NCBI GenBank assembly: GCA_020796225.1
Contig: CM036753.1
Location: forward strand, 66,186,865-66,250,864
Length of the DNA: 64,000 nt
Origin: Arion vulgaris
Taxonomy: Eukaryota; Mollusca; Gastropoda; Stylommatophora; Arionidae
Reading direction: 5' to 3'
The first letter of the stretch is position 1. The number at the start of each line of letters is the position of its first letter. The notes under the pieces were generated by a model. It was not told the origin of the DNA. It ran no database searches and worked only from the letters and a program-made list of their open reading frames with translations. Shown here in pieces: positions 20,441 to 31,684 of the stretch. A program made the position numbers and the translations under genes.

Positions 20441-21950
20441 TTTTCTCCGTGAGTTTTTAACAAGCTTGGCCGTCTGCGGAGTCTGCTAATATCAACAAGA
20501 TAAAAGGATGCTTCGTTATTCTGTTTTTAAATGCTCCTCAATACGCTATTAAGGAACTGTATAAAAGCTATAATTCTATTCTAAAGCTATAATTGATTTG
20601 ACTTGAGTCATGGGCGTAGACCTTGAATCAAACCCATACCGACTCAGACACGCTGATGCTCACATGAAGATATCTCCAGCCGTCTAAACAAGAAACGACT
20701 CACTAAGTTAAGACAACATTTGCTGTTTATCTTTGAGAAAAGTACGGTCCTTTAAGTTATTTTCATTGCCTGCGACTCAAACGTCTGGATTGATCGATCC
20801 AAAGCTTTAGCGGGTTAGTGTCGTGTTGTGATTGCCTGATTTGAATGCATTAGAGATATTTACACTATCGTTAACTTTCTGCCGAGCGTGTTTCCGGGCC
20901 ATAAATTAATGGGAGATATGATATCAATTTCTCCAATCGATTTAGACGTCGCGAAGTGAAAGAAGCTAGGAGTTCCTAGATATACATGTAAATAAGTATT
21001 GATATATCTCCAGCAACTGCAACAATAGAGGCTTTTAAGCAACCTGAAGAGCCATCATTTTTAAAGCTACATTTCGTAATATATAGACATAAATATAGAC
21101 ATCCTGTAGGATATGAGGATAAACAGGTCTTAGAAAACGAAATATTGCTGTCGAATTAAACGTTGCTATAATTTAGGGAGACACACACAGAGAGAGAGAC
21201 AAAGAGAGAGAGAGAGAGTGTAATAACGTAGGGCGGGGAAGGATTATAGTTACTATAAAAAGAAGTAGGGAATGACCAAAATGATGGCCGAAACATGACA
21301 TTTATTTGCGCCCCAAATATGAAAACGTTGGACATCTCTGGTGTATAAACTTCTGAGGACAAGATCCGTTTCTCCTGTGTCAACATATTAATTTGAATAA
21401 TGGACAATAAAGCAAATATTAAAGAAGACAAGTAATGTTTTGAAATAAAGTGTGACAGAAGTAGTCTAAGAATTTCATGGACAAAGAAAAAGAAAGGATC
21501 ATGGAGCACGGCAACATAAGGCCGACTAGTTCAGACGGGAAATCGAAAATTCCTGTTTAATGTGGGCTGGTTTTTGTATATGTTTGAATGAACATTGTAC
21601 GCTTTTGCAATTTTGCCAATTTTACGAGCTTATGGCTATTTATTGATGAGAAATGTTAATAATACTAATATTCTTTAGCTTTAGCCTAATTTGTAACATA
21701 ATATAACCTTGATTTAGCATGTTGTGTTTCTTTTAATGAATTAGCCTATATAAAACAACACTGGAATGTGAGGATCACGCGACAGTTGTGGTCTTTTTTC
21801 CCTAGAATTTACCTGAGCCCGCCTACGTTATCGGAGGCCATGGAAAGGACATAGACATTCTAGAAAATCTGAACATCGAGGAACATTGATTCATAAACAA
21901 TACCGTGTTTTGGAAAGGGAAATATTTTGTTTACATTAAACGTAACCCTA
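20441..21950. other. Unassigned interval
   Basis: No coding motif or family match found. It holds a short GA run near 21190-21220 and an AT-rich block at 21540-21780. Confidence 0.4.
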
Positions 21951-21954
21951 ACTT

Positions 21955-22030
21955 GGACAGAGCAGTAATGGAGAACATGGTTCGTGGAAGCCGAGATAAA
22001 TGACGACCAAGATAATGGTAGCAACATGAC
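21955..22030 (+). mobile_element. Short LINE-e fragment
   Basis: agcagtaatggagaacatgg translates to AVMENMVRGSRDK, the segment seen as TVMEGMVRSWSAK at 50752. It ends within ~75 bp at another LINE. Confidence 0.5.
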
Positions 22031-22065
22031 AAAGTTTTATTATACTCTTTCCAGAAGCCCCCAAT

Positions 22066-22775
22066 ACTTGTTCTTCTTCTTCTTCTTCTTCCCCTTTCAA
22101 CTCCCAACGGAGCACAGGTCTTCAACAAACTTCTTCCAGTTCTTCCTCTCTTCTGCCATCCATTCCAATTTTTTTAATGTTTTACTTAACCTTTCCATAT
22201 CAGTCTCCAGCTCTCTTCACCAGGTATGTCTAGATCTTCTCATACTCCTCTTTCCTTGCTGGTTCCAAAACAGTACATGTCTTGCAATGTTTCCAATCTG
22301 TCTTCTTAATTTGTGTCCTATCCATCACCAGCGTCTCTTCCTTAGCTCTTTCTTCACTGGTATCTGCTAAGCTATTTCTCTGAGTTCCTCGTTTGTAATT
22401 TGATCATACCATCTCAGTCCCTTTATTCTATGTATGTAAACATCCATTTATGAAGGACTGTAGTTTTCTGGTGGTTTCTTTTGTTGTCTTCCATGTTTCC
22501 GAGCTATAGAACAGCACTGACTTCACATTTGATTGAAAGATTCTCATTTTTACATTTGTTTTGATCTCCTTTGACTTCCATATCTTACTCAATGCCATAA
22601 AGCTTCCCCTTGCTTTTTTGTATTCTTATCTTGACATTTTTGTTTGTTCCCCCTTCTGTGTCTATGTATGATCAAGGTATGTGTATGATTCTAGATCCTG
22701 TTTATACTTGTTCATTGCCTATTCATGTATCACCTTTCTCTCCCAGTGATTTTCATGGCACCCATTAAAGGCTGG
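22066..22775 (-). mobile_element. LINE-a RT C-terminal end, minus strand
   Basis: Collinear in reverse with 49960-50600: gaatcatacaca, tagacacagaag, then the CLRR domain and the 3' end with a GAAGAA tail (plus strand ttcttcttcttcttcc at 22072). Open on neither strand for long. Confidence 0.82.
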
Positions 22776-23000
22776 GTTGACATGGGAGCTGTTACAGACG
22801 AAAAATTCTTCCTCGCCCACTGTGAAATTGAACTTGGGGTTCACTAACAATTAACTGCAGTGGGTCTCAGGATTTGATATTTAATTTTTACAAATTAAAA
22901 AAAAACACTTTAATTTACCTGAGTAATAGAAATATTCATTCATTTTCCTTCACATTGTATTGTGTTTTATTGCATTTTTAAAATCACATATATATATATA

Positions 23001-23203
23001 TCCTGCGTACCCAGCGTGTTCGTAGCGCGTTGGACTACGGGTGACTAGTTCTCTGTAAGTGCGGGTTCAACTCCGCGGACTGGCAGAAAAGCTACAGGTT
23101 CCCCAGATTTACGGTGTTCGTGGCACCGAGCCGAAGAGTTACGATGTCTATGACACCGAGCCGAAGAGCCTTCAGCTCAACTGCATCTGGATCGAAAAAA
23201 AAA
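23001..23203 (+). mobile_element. SINE-3 copy inserted in a TA repeat
   Basis: tRNA-like head (tagcgcgttggactacggg, B box ggttcaactcc), body with ggtgttcgtggcaccgag, and a tail gatcgaaaaaaaaa. It sits in TA runs on both sides, so its TSD cannot be delimited. Confidence 0.85.
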
Positions 23204-23374
23204 TATATATATATATGTATATGCCGATATTGGGTTGAGAGTCATTGACAAAAAATATAGCCAGTCAACCAAATCTATGCAGGTCACACAGATGTTGTTT
23301 TACATGAGAACGATAAGAACCCCATAGATTGCTTAAGTTACAAATTTGGATGTCTTGAAAAAGGTCAAGGGACT

Positions 23375-23632
23375 TCTTCTTCAAACGTTCCATATCGACC
23401 ACTTGTTAAAAAACTCTTGGTGATTTATATATGATCTGAGCCTAAGAGCGATTGTACCTTGTGCTAGTTATGCGCCTACAAGTAGGCCAGTACATCCGAT
23501 TTCTGCGACGCTTTTTATTTACTAGGTAGCTTCCCTAGACCCCATCTTCAGTCGCCTCTTAAAACATGCCTTGTAGGCCGCAGTGTTACTATTCTTTGCT
23601 CCCTTGTGGGCTCCGGCAACACCCGGGTGAGC
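23375..23632 (-). mobile_element. SINE-5 copy with 11 bp target-site duplication
   Basis: Flanked by gtcaagggact at 23364-23374 and 23633-23643. The plus strand shows tcttcttcaaacgttccata at the left and caacacccgggtgagc at the right. Confidence 0.88.
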
Positions 23633-23924
23633 GTCAAGGGACTAAAAAAACTTATAAATATAAGAAATAGGAAGTCATAATTTTTCGGGCATGCCAGAAA
23701 AATAGATGTTTTAAACACATTGTGACATCAGGTCAAATCAATGGGAGACGAGGCAGAAATACACACGAGAGATACAATTTTATACAATCTGACTTCCTGA
23801 CACAGAAGAGTTTCAACATCCGAACAGATAGTCAGCACTAAGGGCATATAATTGTAGAGTCCAAGAGAGTCTACGAAGCATAGCACATTATGAGGGTATA
23901 TGCAACTACCAAGATAACGGTTGA

Positions 23925-24052
23925 AACAGGATATTCAAGAAATCGTGAGCATGACGTTGAAGGACGCAGAGAACATGTTGGAGAACGTGAGTTTTAGAAA
24001 CAGGCTGTAATGAAACCGACGTTCTGCAAAGAACATGCTACGTGATGATGAT
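23925..24052 (+). mobile_element. LINE-e 3' end with GAT tail
   Basis: Reads EIVSMTLKDAENMLE, then gttctgcaaagaacatgcta and a run of GATGATGATGATGATG. The same terminal layout is seen at 17215 and 57655. Confidence 0.65.
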
Positions 24053-24390
24053 GATGATGACGCTGAAGAAGTATTTTTGCAAATAAATAGCAGATTAAAT
24101 AGCAAATATCTGTTTATTTGTCTTTTATCTGCTTTGAAACATATTTTTTTTATTGAACATAATTCTTCAGTTCCGATCCAGGATTGTCCACTCATTTATC
24201 GATGATCTCAGCAGTTGTTTGCCCACTTGATCTCATCCTTCATTTATACATTTCTATATGTTCTCTGTCTTCTCTTCTCTATGTTATTTATTATCAAAAG
24301 AGCTTACGCAACGATTGCTGGATGTGCCCTACAATTTTTTCTCCAATGTGAAACCCGATATTTCAAATCAATTTCTTAAGCTCAATTGGA

Positions 24391-24533
24391 TTAACCCTTT
24401 CACACCGTAATATATTTTATCTCTGGACGCATTTGCTTTGCAATGTAGACTAAGTTAGCCAGTATACAGGCTTTGCGTCGTTTAAAAAAATACTGTGAGC
24501 CATTTTATCGGCTTCTAATGACGAAGGTATTAA
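24391..24533. mobile_element. TTAA-flanked MITE (family G)
   Basis: TTAA at both ends (24391-24394 and 24530-24533). The body matches 48434-48577 in reverse and 46925-47061 in the same orientation, including the segment ccagtatacaggctttgcg. The left end ttaaccctttcac resembles piggyBac-type termini. Confidence 0.65.
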
Positions 24534-24626
24534 TCGCTGGCGTAGTCAAAATATGAGAACGCTTGCTTTGCAACCGAATGAGACTGAGATCGCTTTCCTG
24601 TCCAGACACCCATCAACTTAACCGGG

Positions 24627-24631
<5 letters not shown>

Positions 24632-24669
<38 letters not shown>
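24632..24669. repeat. (TA)n microsatellite
   Basis: About 38 bp of pure TA, directly before a LINE fragment. Confidence 0.95.
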
Positions 24670-24674
<5 letters not shown>

Positions 24675-24684
24675 GAACCACATA

Positions 24685-25302
24685 TGCTAGACAAGAAAAT
24701 CGCCTCAACACCTTCCACATGCGCTGTCTCAGGCGAATATACAACATCCGATGGCAAGACCACATCTCCAATATAGAAGTCCTGGACAGTGCTAGCATTC
24801 CAAGGATGTACATTTTATTGAGTCAGGGACATCTGAGATGGCTGGGACACGTGTGCCGTATGAGCGATGATAGAATCCCAAAGAACATTCTATATGGTCA
24901 ACTCGCATCTGGTGCTAGACAGCATGGGCGCCCATTATTACGCTTCATTGACACCTGCAAGCGTGATCTAACTTCATGCGGCATAGACAAAGAACAATGG
25001 GAGTGGCTGGCCAAAGACAGGCAAGCATGGCGAGCGGCAGTGAGGGTCAACTTAAAAAGAAAAGAAGAAAAACAACATCACATGTGGAGGCAAAAGAGAG
25101 CATAGAGGGCAGAGAGAACATCCTATGTATCAGCTAGTCTCCAGTTTTACCTGCAGCAACTGTGGCAAGAATTGCCACTCCGGAATAGGTCATTACAGCC
25201 ACAAGAAGCGTTGTGATTCAGCGCAGAACATACTGCGTGACGCAAGATCTATTGTTTCCTGAGACAAAGAGGCCAATGATGATGATGATGATGATATATA
25301 TA
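24685..25302 (+). mobile_element. LINE-h C-terminal domain with zinc finger
   Basis: A 128-codon open frame holds FHMRCLRRIYNIRWQDHISN, LRWLGHVCRM, RQHGRPLLRFID and WEWLAKDRQAW. After a stop the reading continues into FTCSNCGKNCHSGIGHYSHK, a C2H2-type finger found at the end of such LINEs. It ends in a GATGATGAT run at 25275-25297. It is the least damaged LINE C-terminus in the window. Confidence 0.88.
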
Positions 25303-25499
25303 TGTACAATGCACTGTGAATGAGATAAGAGAAGTTAGAGTGGAGATTAGCTAGCCAGGACTAACCAATACATTAATCCCTATTCATGTAGTAGCCATGG
25401 CGATAGGTTGAATCACTAAAGTTTGGTTAAGTTAGTAGGGATCGAAGATGTATGGACAATTCAGTCTCAAAATGCATTGCTTAAAACGAATGAATCGGG

Positions 25500-25690
25500 T
25501 CGAAATACACAGATTATAAACAGATTACACATGAACAGAGCTGACATTCTGAACGCTCTCATAGAGTATGGCTGCAAAGAGGAATTTTATTTAAAGAATT
25601 CTACAAATGTTATGACCAAATGCGATTACAATTGATAAGCTTTTCAAATGAATAAACTGCGCATCTTTGAAGATGAGAACAAGGAGTTGT
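25500..25690. other. Unassigned flank of SINE-7
   Basis: Short open frame at 25423-25635 (+) without motifs. Possibly more of the same composite element. Confidence 0.35.
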
Positions 25691-25862
25691 TTGCAAGAAC
25701 ACCAGAGGAAGCAACGAAAGCAACGAATATGATCAACAAATAAACAGTGTACATGTATTAACAGCTTACGAAAAAAAACCAAATAGACAAACACAGGACT
25801 CGAACCACTTACCCTCATTTCTTACGACACCCATCGCCTAGCCTAGCAATACGAGTTTCCTT
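25690..25862 (-). mobile_element. SINE-7 copy
   Basis: On the minus strand: ctaggctaggcgatgggtg, B box ggttcgagtcc (inverse at 25797-25806), then cgttgcttcctctggtgttc. The last motif continues into a poly-A run in the copy at 37320, giving the 3' end. Confidence 0.65.
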
Positions 25863-25869
25863 ACGAACA

Positions 25870-26160
25870 CAACCAGCGAGATCATCTTTGAAGACCAACA
25901 TTAAAAGTCGAAGATGGATTGCGCATGTAAGCTACATTCCAGTAGATGCATTGATTAGGAAATCTTTCCGAGGGACAGTGGATAGAATAAAAGGCGTGGA
26001 CACTAAAGGAAACATAGAGAAGAACTGTGAAAAGAGAGCTGAAAGATTGTGGCCTAACATTGGAAACAATTAGTAGAAATTCGACATGACGACAACAATG
26101 AAAATATCATGTGGAAGCTGTATGTGTTAAACAGGACACGAAGACGATATAGACAGATAG
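25870..26160 (+). mobile_element. LINE-b C-terminal end
   Basis: Reads SLKTNIKSRRWIAHVSYI, then RKSFRGTVDRIKGVD and the terminal tgtatgtgttaaacaggaca. Collinear with 1040-1310. Confidence 0.65.
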
Positions 26161-26309
26161 ATAAAAATGAGACCCGTATGGACTCGACATATCATAAAGA
26201 GATAATTGTTCGAGAATGTAATCAATATTGAATGAGTAACGACAGCATAGAATCTTTCATAAGGAGATATAAACTTCAATATTCTGAACGACACCTCATT
26301 AGAACGTAC

Positions 26310-26480
26310 GGTATATTTTCTCAGTATGATGCAAGTCTTCGAAATGCTGCTCCTTAAATGTCTTTTTCTTTAAATAGCTTTCAATTGGGATTTTGACTTT
26401 GCTGCTTATGCAGCTTCCTCTCAACCCCGCCCTTATGGAACCGCCTGATGCGGCTGGCTCTCTGTATCATAGCACGGCCA
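26310..26480 (-). repeat. Dispersed repeat shared with the 1.29 kb repeat
   Basis: Inverse of 7798-7945: shares gtatgatgcaagtcttcgaaatg and gctctctgtatcatagca. No coding motif. Confidence 0.65.
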
Positions 26481-26665
26481 TGAGAACAGCAAACATCATC
26501 ATCATCAAGGTGCGTCCATGGTATTCGTAGGATCTTTCTGTAGCATTTCGTTTCGAAGGACTGGATTTTCGTTCTTGTTTTTGTGTAATAGTCCATGATT
26601 CACAACCATAAGTAGCCACTGGGAAAATGCATGAACAGCAAACATGCAGAGAAAATAGATATTTC
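26455..26665 (-). mobile_element. LINE RT C-terminal fragment
   Basis: Minus strand reads CIFPVATYGCESWTITQKQE then FETKCYRKILRIPWTH with a frameshift between. A related reading (CIFPVATYGCEAWT) is at 57238. Confidence 0.78.
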
Positions 26666-26949
26666 AATAATACATTGGAACATATGATTTAGAAATAACA
26701 TTAATTTAGAGTCCTCAATGTTATATGAATATCTGAAATTTTGAATCCATTTCATGTGATAACTGGAACCAAAGATAGACATGTCAACTTATGTCCGTTC
26801 ATCTATTTCAGAAAGTTTTGAGAATTTTTATTTACAATTAGATTTGCTATCAAGCTGACACCTTCACGAATATTGACATTTTAGATATAATTCTTGAAGT
26901 TGATGTCACATGAGACAAATTTAACGAAATTAAAAGAAAATAGGAAAAA

Positions 26950-27138
26950 TACCTAGCGTTACACTGCTACCGGGTTGTTGCACAGCGTCGTGTTTTTCTA
27001 TTTTTGTTTGCGCTGCTTTAGTGGTTTGGGTGATAGTTATTTTTTTATTTTTGACAGGATTCTGTTTTGTCATCTATCCATCTTTTTCGTTGTACTCCTC
27101 TTGACTTCTTCCCTGATGTCGGCAACGCCATCTTTCTC
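26950..27138 (-). mobile_element. LINE-i C-terminal end
   Basis: Plus strand shows cactgctaccgggttgttgc and tctgttttgtcatctatcca, collinear with 47125-47265 where the translation is RGRPRKRWLDGV. Confidence 0.65.
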
Positions 27139-27139
27139 C

Positions 27140-27370
27140 TTTTTCGAACGCTCCATAATGGACCACTTGTTAACCACTCTGTGTGATTTATATGTGATCT
27201 GAGACTAAGAGCGATTGTACGTTGTACGAATTATGTGCCTACAAGTAGACCAGAACATCCGATTTCTGCGATGCTTTTTAATTTACAGGGTAGCTTCCTA
27301 GGTCCTACACTAGTCGCCTCGTATGATATGCTTATAGGTCGCAGTGTTATCTATCTCTTGGAGCGCCGTC
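27140..27370 (-). mobile_element. SINE-5 copy
   Basis: Contains tttttcgaacgctccat, cctacaagtagaccagaaca and cgcctcgtatgatatgc. Possible TSD caacgccatc/caacgctatc with one mismatch. Confidence 0.7.
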
Positions 27371-27645
27371 AACGCTATCCAACGTGTGCCGTGGTCAAAG
27401 AAAAATACAAATACAGGGTAGCCACCATATTCAACAATATACCATCACTGTACGACAGCAGGTTCATATATATATATTTGTTATCTATAACTTGCATAGT
27501 TTCTTTTCTCAAATCCTGTTTTGCCTCACAGCGTCAGGATAAGAAGATATTTCTAGAACGGGCTATTGTGTGCGCTTCATAAACAGTGTTTTTCGTCGCC
27601 TCTGTTATCACTGAGGTCCACCTTTTGTGTGGACAGCCTTTTGCT

Positions 27646-29715
27646 TTGTGTCCACTGTATCGGAGTATCATTGCTCTTTGAGACGCACTATCTGTTGGTA
27701 ATCTGCTTTTGCTTTGTGTCCACTGTATCGGAGTATCATTACTCTTTGAGACGCACTATCTGTTGGTAATCTGCTTTTGCTTTGTGTCCACTGTATCGGA
27801 GTATCATTGCTCTTTGAGACGCACTATCTATTGTATCGGAGTATCATTGCTCTTTGGACCACTTCATGTATCGGAGTATCATTGCTCTTTGAGACACTGT
27901 CTATTGTATCGAGTATCATTGCTCTTTGAGACCATTGTATCGAGTATCATTGTCTTTGAGACCACTATCTGTTGGTAATCTGCTTTTGCTTTGTGTCCAC
28001 TGTATCGGAGTATCATTGCTCTTTGAGACGCACTATCTGTTGGTAATTGCTTTGCTTTGGCCACTGTATCGGAGTATCATTGCTCTTTGAGACGCACTAT
28101 TGTATCGAGATCATTGCTCTTTGGACCACTGTATCGGAGTATCATTGCTCTTTGAGACGCACTATCTGTTGGTAATCTGCTTTTGCTTTGTGTCCACTGT
28201 ATCGGAGTATCATTGCTCTTTGAGACGCACTATCTGTTGGTAATCTGCTCTTTGGACGCCTGTCTATTGTATCGGAGTATCATTGCTCTTTGAGACGCAT
28301 TCTTGTATCGGGCATAAATCATTGCTCTTTGAGACGCACTATCTGTTGGTAATCTGCTTTGTTGTGTCACTGTATCGATATCATTGCTTTTGAACACTGT
28401 ATCGGAGTATCATTGCTCTTTGAGACGCACTATCTGTTGGTAATCTGCTTTTGCTTTGTGTCCACTGTATCGGAGTATCATTGCTCTTTGAGACCACTGT
28501 CTATTATCGATATCATTGCTCTTGGACGCACTGTCTTGTATCGTATATTGCTCTTGAGACCATTGTATCGGAGTATCATTGCTCTTTGAGACGCACTATC
28601 TGTTGGTAATCTGCTTTTGCTTTGTCCACTGTATCGTATCATTGCTCTTTGAACACTGTATCGAGTATCATTGCTCTTTGAGACGCACTATCTGTTGGTA
28701 ATCTGCTTTTGCTTTGTGTCCACTGTATCGGAGTATCATTGCTCTTTGAGACGCACTATCTGTTGGTAATCTGCTTTTGCTTTGTGTCCACTGTATCGGA
28801 GTATCATTGCTCTTTGAGACGCCTATCTGTTGAGTAATCTGCTTTTGCTTTGTGTCCACTGTATCGAGTAACATTGCTCTTTGAGACGCACTATCTGTTG
28901 GTAATCTGCTTTTGCTTTGTGTCCACTGTATCGAGATAACATTACTCTTTGAGACGCACTATCTGTTGAGTATCTTTTTGCTTTGTGTCCACTGTATCGA
29001 GTATCATTGCTCTTTGAGACGCACTATCTGTTGGTAATCTGCTTTTGCTTTGTGTCCACTGTATCGGAGTATCATTGCTCTTTGAGACGCACTATCTGTT
29101 GGTAATCTGCTTTTGCTTTGTGTCCACTGTATCGGAGTATCATTGCTCTTTGAGACGCACTATCTGTTGGTAATCTGCTTTTGCTTTGTGTCCACTGTAT
29201 CGGAGTATCATTGCTCTTTGAGACGCACTATCTGTTGGTATCTCTTTTCTTTGTGTCCACTGTATCGGAGTATCATTGCTCTTTGAGACGCACTATCTGT
29301 TGGTAATCTGCTTTTGCTTTGTATCCATTGTATCGAGTATCATTGCTCTTTGAGACGCACTATCTGTTGGTAATCTGCTTTTGCTTTGTGTCCACTGTAT
29401 CGGAGTATCATTGCTCTTTGAGACGCACTATCTGTTGGTAATCTGCTTTTGCTTTGTGTCCACTGTATCGGAGTATCATTACTCTTTGAGACGCACTATC
29501 TGTTGGTAATCTGCTTTTGCTTTGTGTCCACTGTATCGGAGTATCATTACTCTTTGAGACGCACTATCTGTTGGTAATCTGCTTTTGCTTTGTGTCCACT
29601 GTATCGGAGTATCATTGCTCTTTGAGACGCACTATCTGTTGGTAATCTGCTTTTGCTTTGTGTCCACTGTATCGGAGTATCATTGCTCTTTGAGACGCAC
29701 TATCTGTTGGTAATC
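27646..29715. repeat. 68 bp minisatellite inside LINE-d, about 30 copies
   Basis: Unit ttgctttgtgtccactgtat, cggagtatcattgctctttg, agacgcactatctgttggta plus atctgctt, 68 bp. On the minus strand it encodes RLPTDSASQRAMILRYSGHK, the LINE-d peptide RLPTDSASHRAMLL seen once at 57940. As 68 is not a multiple of 3, each unit shifts frame. The 27820-28680 part is broken into shorter, decayed units; the outer parts are near perfect. Confidence 0.93.
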
Positions 29716-29965
29716 TGTTTATGTGATCGAGTCATTTAATTTATTGTTTATTGATGAAGTTTAGTGCTGATGTTGTAACCACGTTTTTTTTAATACTGAT
29801 GTCTTCATTTCTAAACCTGTCTATTTTTGATACTCCCTGCATCTTGTGTAAACACTTCCACTTTGTCGTGTTTAGTTTTCTTCTATCATTTGATGTCAGC
29901 GTCCAGGTTTGGTACTAATAGCATAACGTTGGAAGGCAGATTGTGTTGTACAATGCTCTTTTAGT

Positions 29966-30224
29966 CACCCGTGTGGTGCCGGGGCTCCAAGGAAGCAAAG
30001 AATAGTACCACTGCGACCTACAAGGCATCTCGTAAAAGGCGATTGAAGTAAGGACCTATGGAAGCTTCCCTAGTAAATAAAAAGCGTCGCAGAAATCGGA
30101 TATGATGGTCTTCTTGTAGGCGCATAACTGGCACAACGTACAATCACTCTTAGGCTCAGATCACTACACATCACAAAGAGTGGTTTAACAAGTGGTCGAT
30201 ATGGAGCGTTCGAAGAAGAAGAAT
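29966..30224 (+). mobile_element. SINE-5 copy with 10 bp target-site duplication
   Basis: ctcttttagt at 29956-29965 and 30225-30234. Sense strand plus: starts cacccgtgtggtgccgg, core tcgtaaaaggcgattgaa, ends gttcgaagaagaagaa. Confidence 0.9.
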
Positions 30225-30300
30225 CTCTTTTAGTATTCATGGTGACATGCTTGCATTTTAAAATTTGTGACATTTTTCTTATGGTTTAATTTGCTTTATA

Positions 30301-30720
30301 GCCTACATTTTGGATTTCCGTTGTTATTCTTCCATGTGATGAAGAAACGCTTTATATGTATGTCAAGTTTTTTACTTGTTTTAATGGCTGTATGTCCAAG
30401 TGTATATAACATGCACATATAATGACAAAATACTTATAGATATCGTTTCCTAAGTATACTTTGAATACTGTAGTATTTCCTACCTGCATCGTTGGACTTT
30501 ACATACGGTATGCAAGCAATTTCTTCATACCGCTTTATCCTATGCAACTTGCACAATCCCTTCTATTTAATTAAGTATGATACGCATTGCCTTAGAGTAA
30601 AAGATACGTTACTATCCCGTATATATGTTAATTTATACGGAATAATATCTAAGTATATATGTAATATATATCGGCCCTTTTCATCTTTACAGACGGTCAA
30701 TAGGCAAGTGTTTTACTGTG
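30301..30720. other. Unassigned AT-rich interval
   Basis: No motif or family match; the open frame at 30492-30731 has no recognisable domain. Confidence 0.4.
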
Positions 30721-30724
30721 ACAA

Positions 30725-30965
30725 CTTCTGAGTTTTCGCTTTTCTCTCTTGTCGTTCAGCTCATACATAAGTCTCTTCTCAAAGACTCTGCGCCCTTCCG
30801 TAATTTGGCTTTCCACACAACTCTGTCATCAGCTAGTCCCTCCCATGTGCTGGGATCTATAGAAAAGTTTTTCATTGAGGTTTTGCAGACATCTTTATAT
30901 CTGAGCAGTGGTCTGCCCTGGTGCCTCTTCCTCCGAAAGTTACAGAACATTTGTTTTGGTATGCG
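30725..30965 (-). mobile_element. LINE-h-type C-terminal fragment
   Basis: Minus strand reads RRKRHQGRPLLRYKDVCKTS, WEGLADDRVVWKAKL and RKGAESLRRDL: the terminal arginine-rich and helical part of an RTE/CR1-like LINE, with an intact frame of 64 codons. Confidence 0.8.
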
Positions 30966-31054
30966 ATAGTTTCCATATGGATATGTATGTATATGCCGTA
31001 TGAAAGTATTTATCGGATAATATCTAAAGTAATATGATATACCCGATATAGTTA

Positions 31055-31170
31055 ATTAGGAATATGACCATCGGCGAAGTGGATGAACTGACTAGAGACA
31101 GTGAATTTCAGATTCGCTGCACAGAGAGCAATGATCTAAAAGGAAAGCACCTGATGATGATATATAAATT
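31055..31170 (+). mobile_element. LINE-e 3' end, uninterrupted
   Basis: Reads NMTIGEVDELTRD, then cagattcgctgcacagagag and a gatgatgatat tail. It is the empty-site equivalent of 17212-17675. Confidence 0.75.
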
Positions 31171-31174
31171 TGGG

Positions 31175-31372
31175 ACACATTAAGTGATGCAAGGGTTCAA
31201 GAAAAGAGGGCGACCCAAGGAGACCCTGAAACGAACTTGCTGAGAGAGGCAAGAAATTTCGGTCTCAATTCCATGGAGGAGATTGAGTAAGTTGCCGAGG
31301 ATAGAGCGGTATGGAGAAATTGTTGCACCCATGGACGATAACGTTACGAGGAGGAATTAATTATTATTATAA
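31175..31372 (+). mobile_element. LINE C-terminal fragment
   Basis: Reads KRGRPKETLKRTC and, after frame changes, SMEEIE, EDRAVWRNCCTHGR, the end of a CR1/RTE-like LINE. Ends at an ATT run (31359-31369). Confidence 0.7.
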
Positions 31373-31684
31373 GCATTGACCAGAGTAAAATACTTAGATA
31401 TGATCCATATGATGTAAATTGACATATGCTCTAATATAGCCAAAACGGTGACTGATCAAAGAGAGAAATAAATAATATTTTGATATCATGACTAAAGACA
31501 AATAAATGCAAACTATTTCAATTTTACACAATAAATCGAAGGAGAAAATGAAACTGGTATACTTCATATATCGTCGGAAGAATCTTGCTAGTCTCACGCG
31601 TCATTGCAAGTGGACTGATGGAGTTTTTATTTAGTTTAAGAGAGAATAGATTCCACAATGACGTGGATAAAACTGTAAGGTACC

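Larger units (their letters stand above)
27485..30300 (-). mobile_element. LINE-d 3' region, minus strand, with an internal array and a nested SINE
   Basis: Right to left on the minus strand: upstream sequence (30300-30235), a SINE-5 insert, then 29955-29716 with the reading RFRNEDIS, a 2 kb minisatellite, then 27645-27485 with the 3' end. The single-copy parts on either side of the array join into one continuous LINE-d end, as in the array-free copy at 57770-58145. Confidence 0.85.

Noticed and set aside
27646..29715. CRISPR-like array
   Set aside because: The 68 bp units are contiguous, without unique spacers, and derive from a LINE coding region in a eukaryotic context. The same reasoning applies to the 35, 45, 50, 57, 67 and 88 bp arrays.
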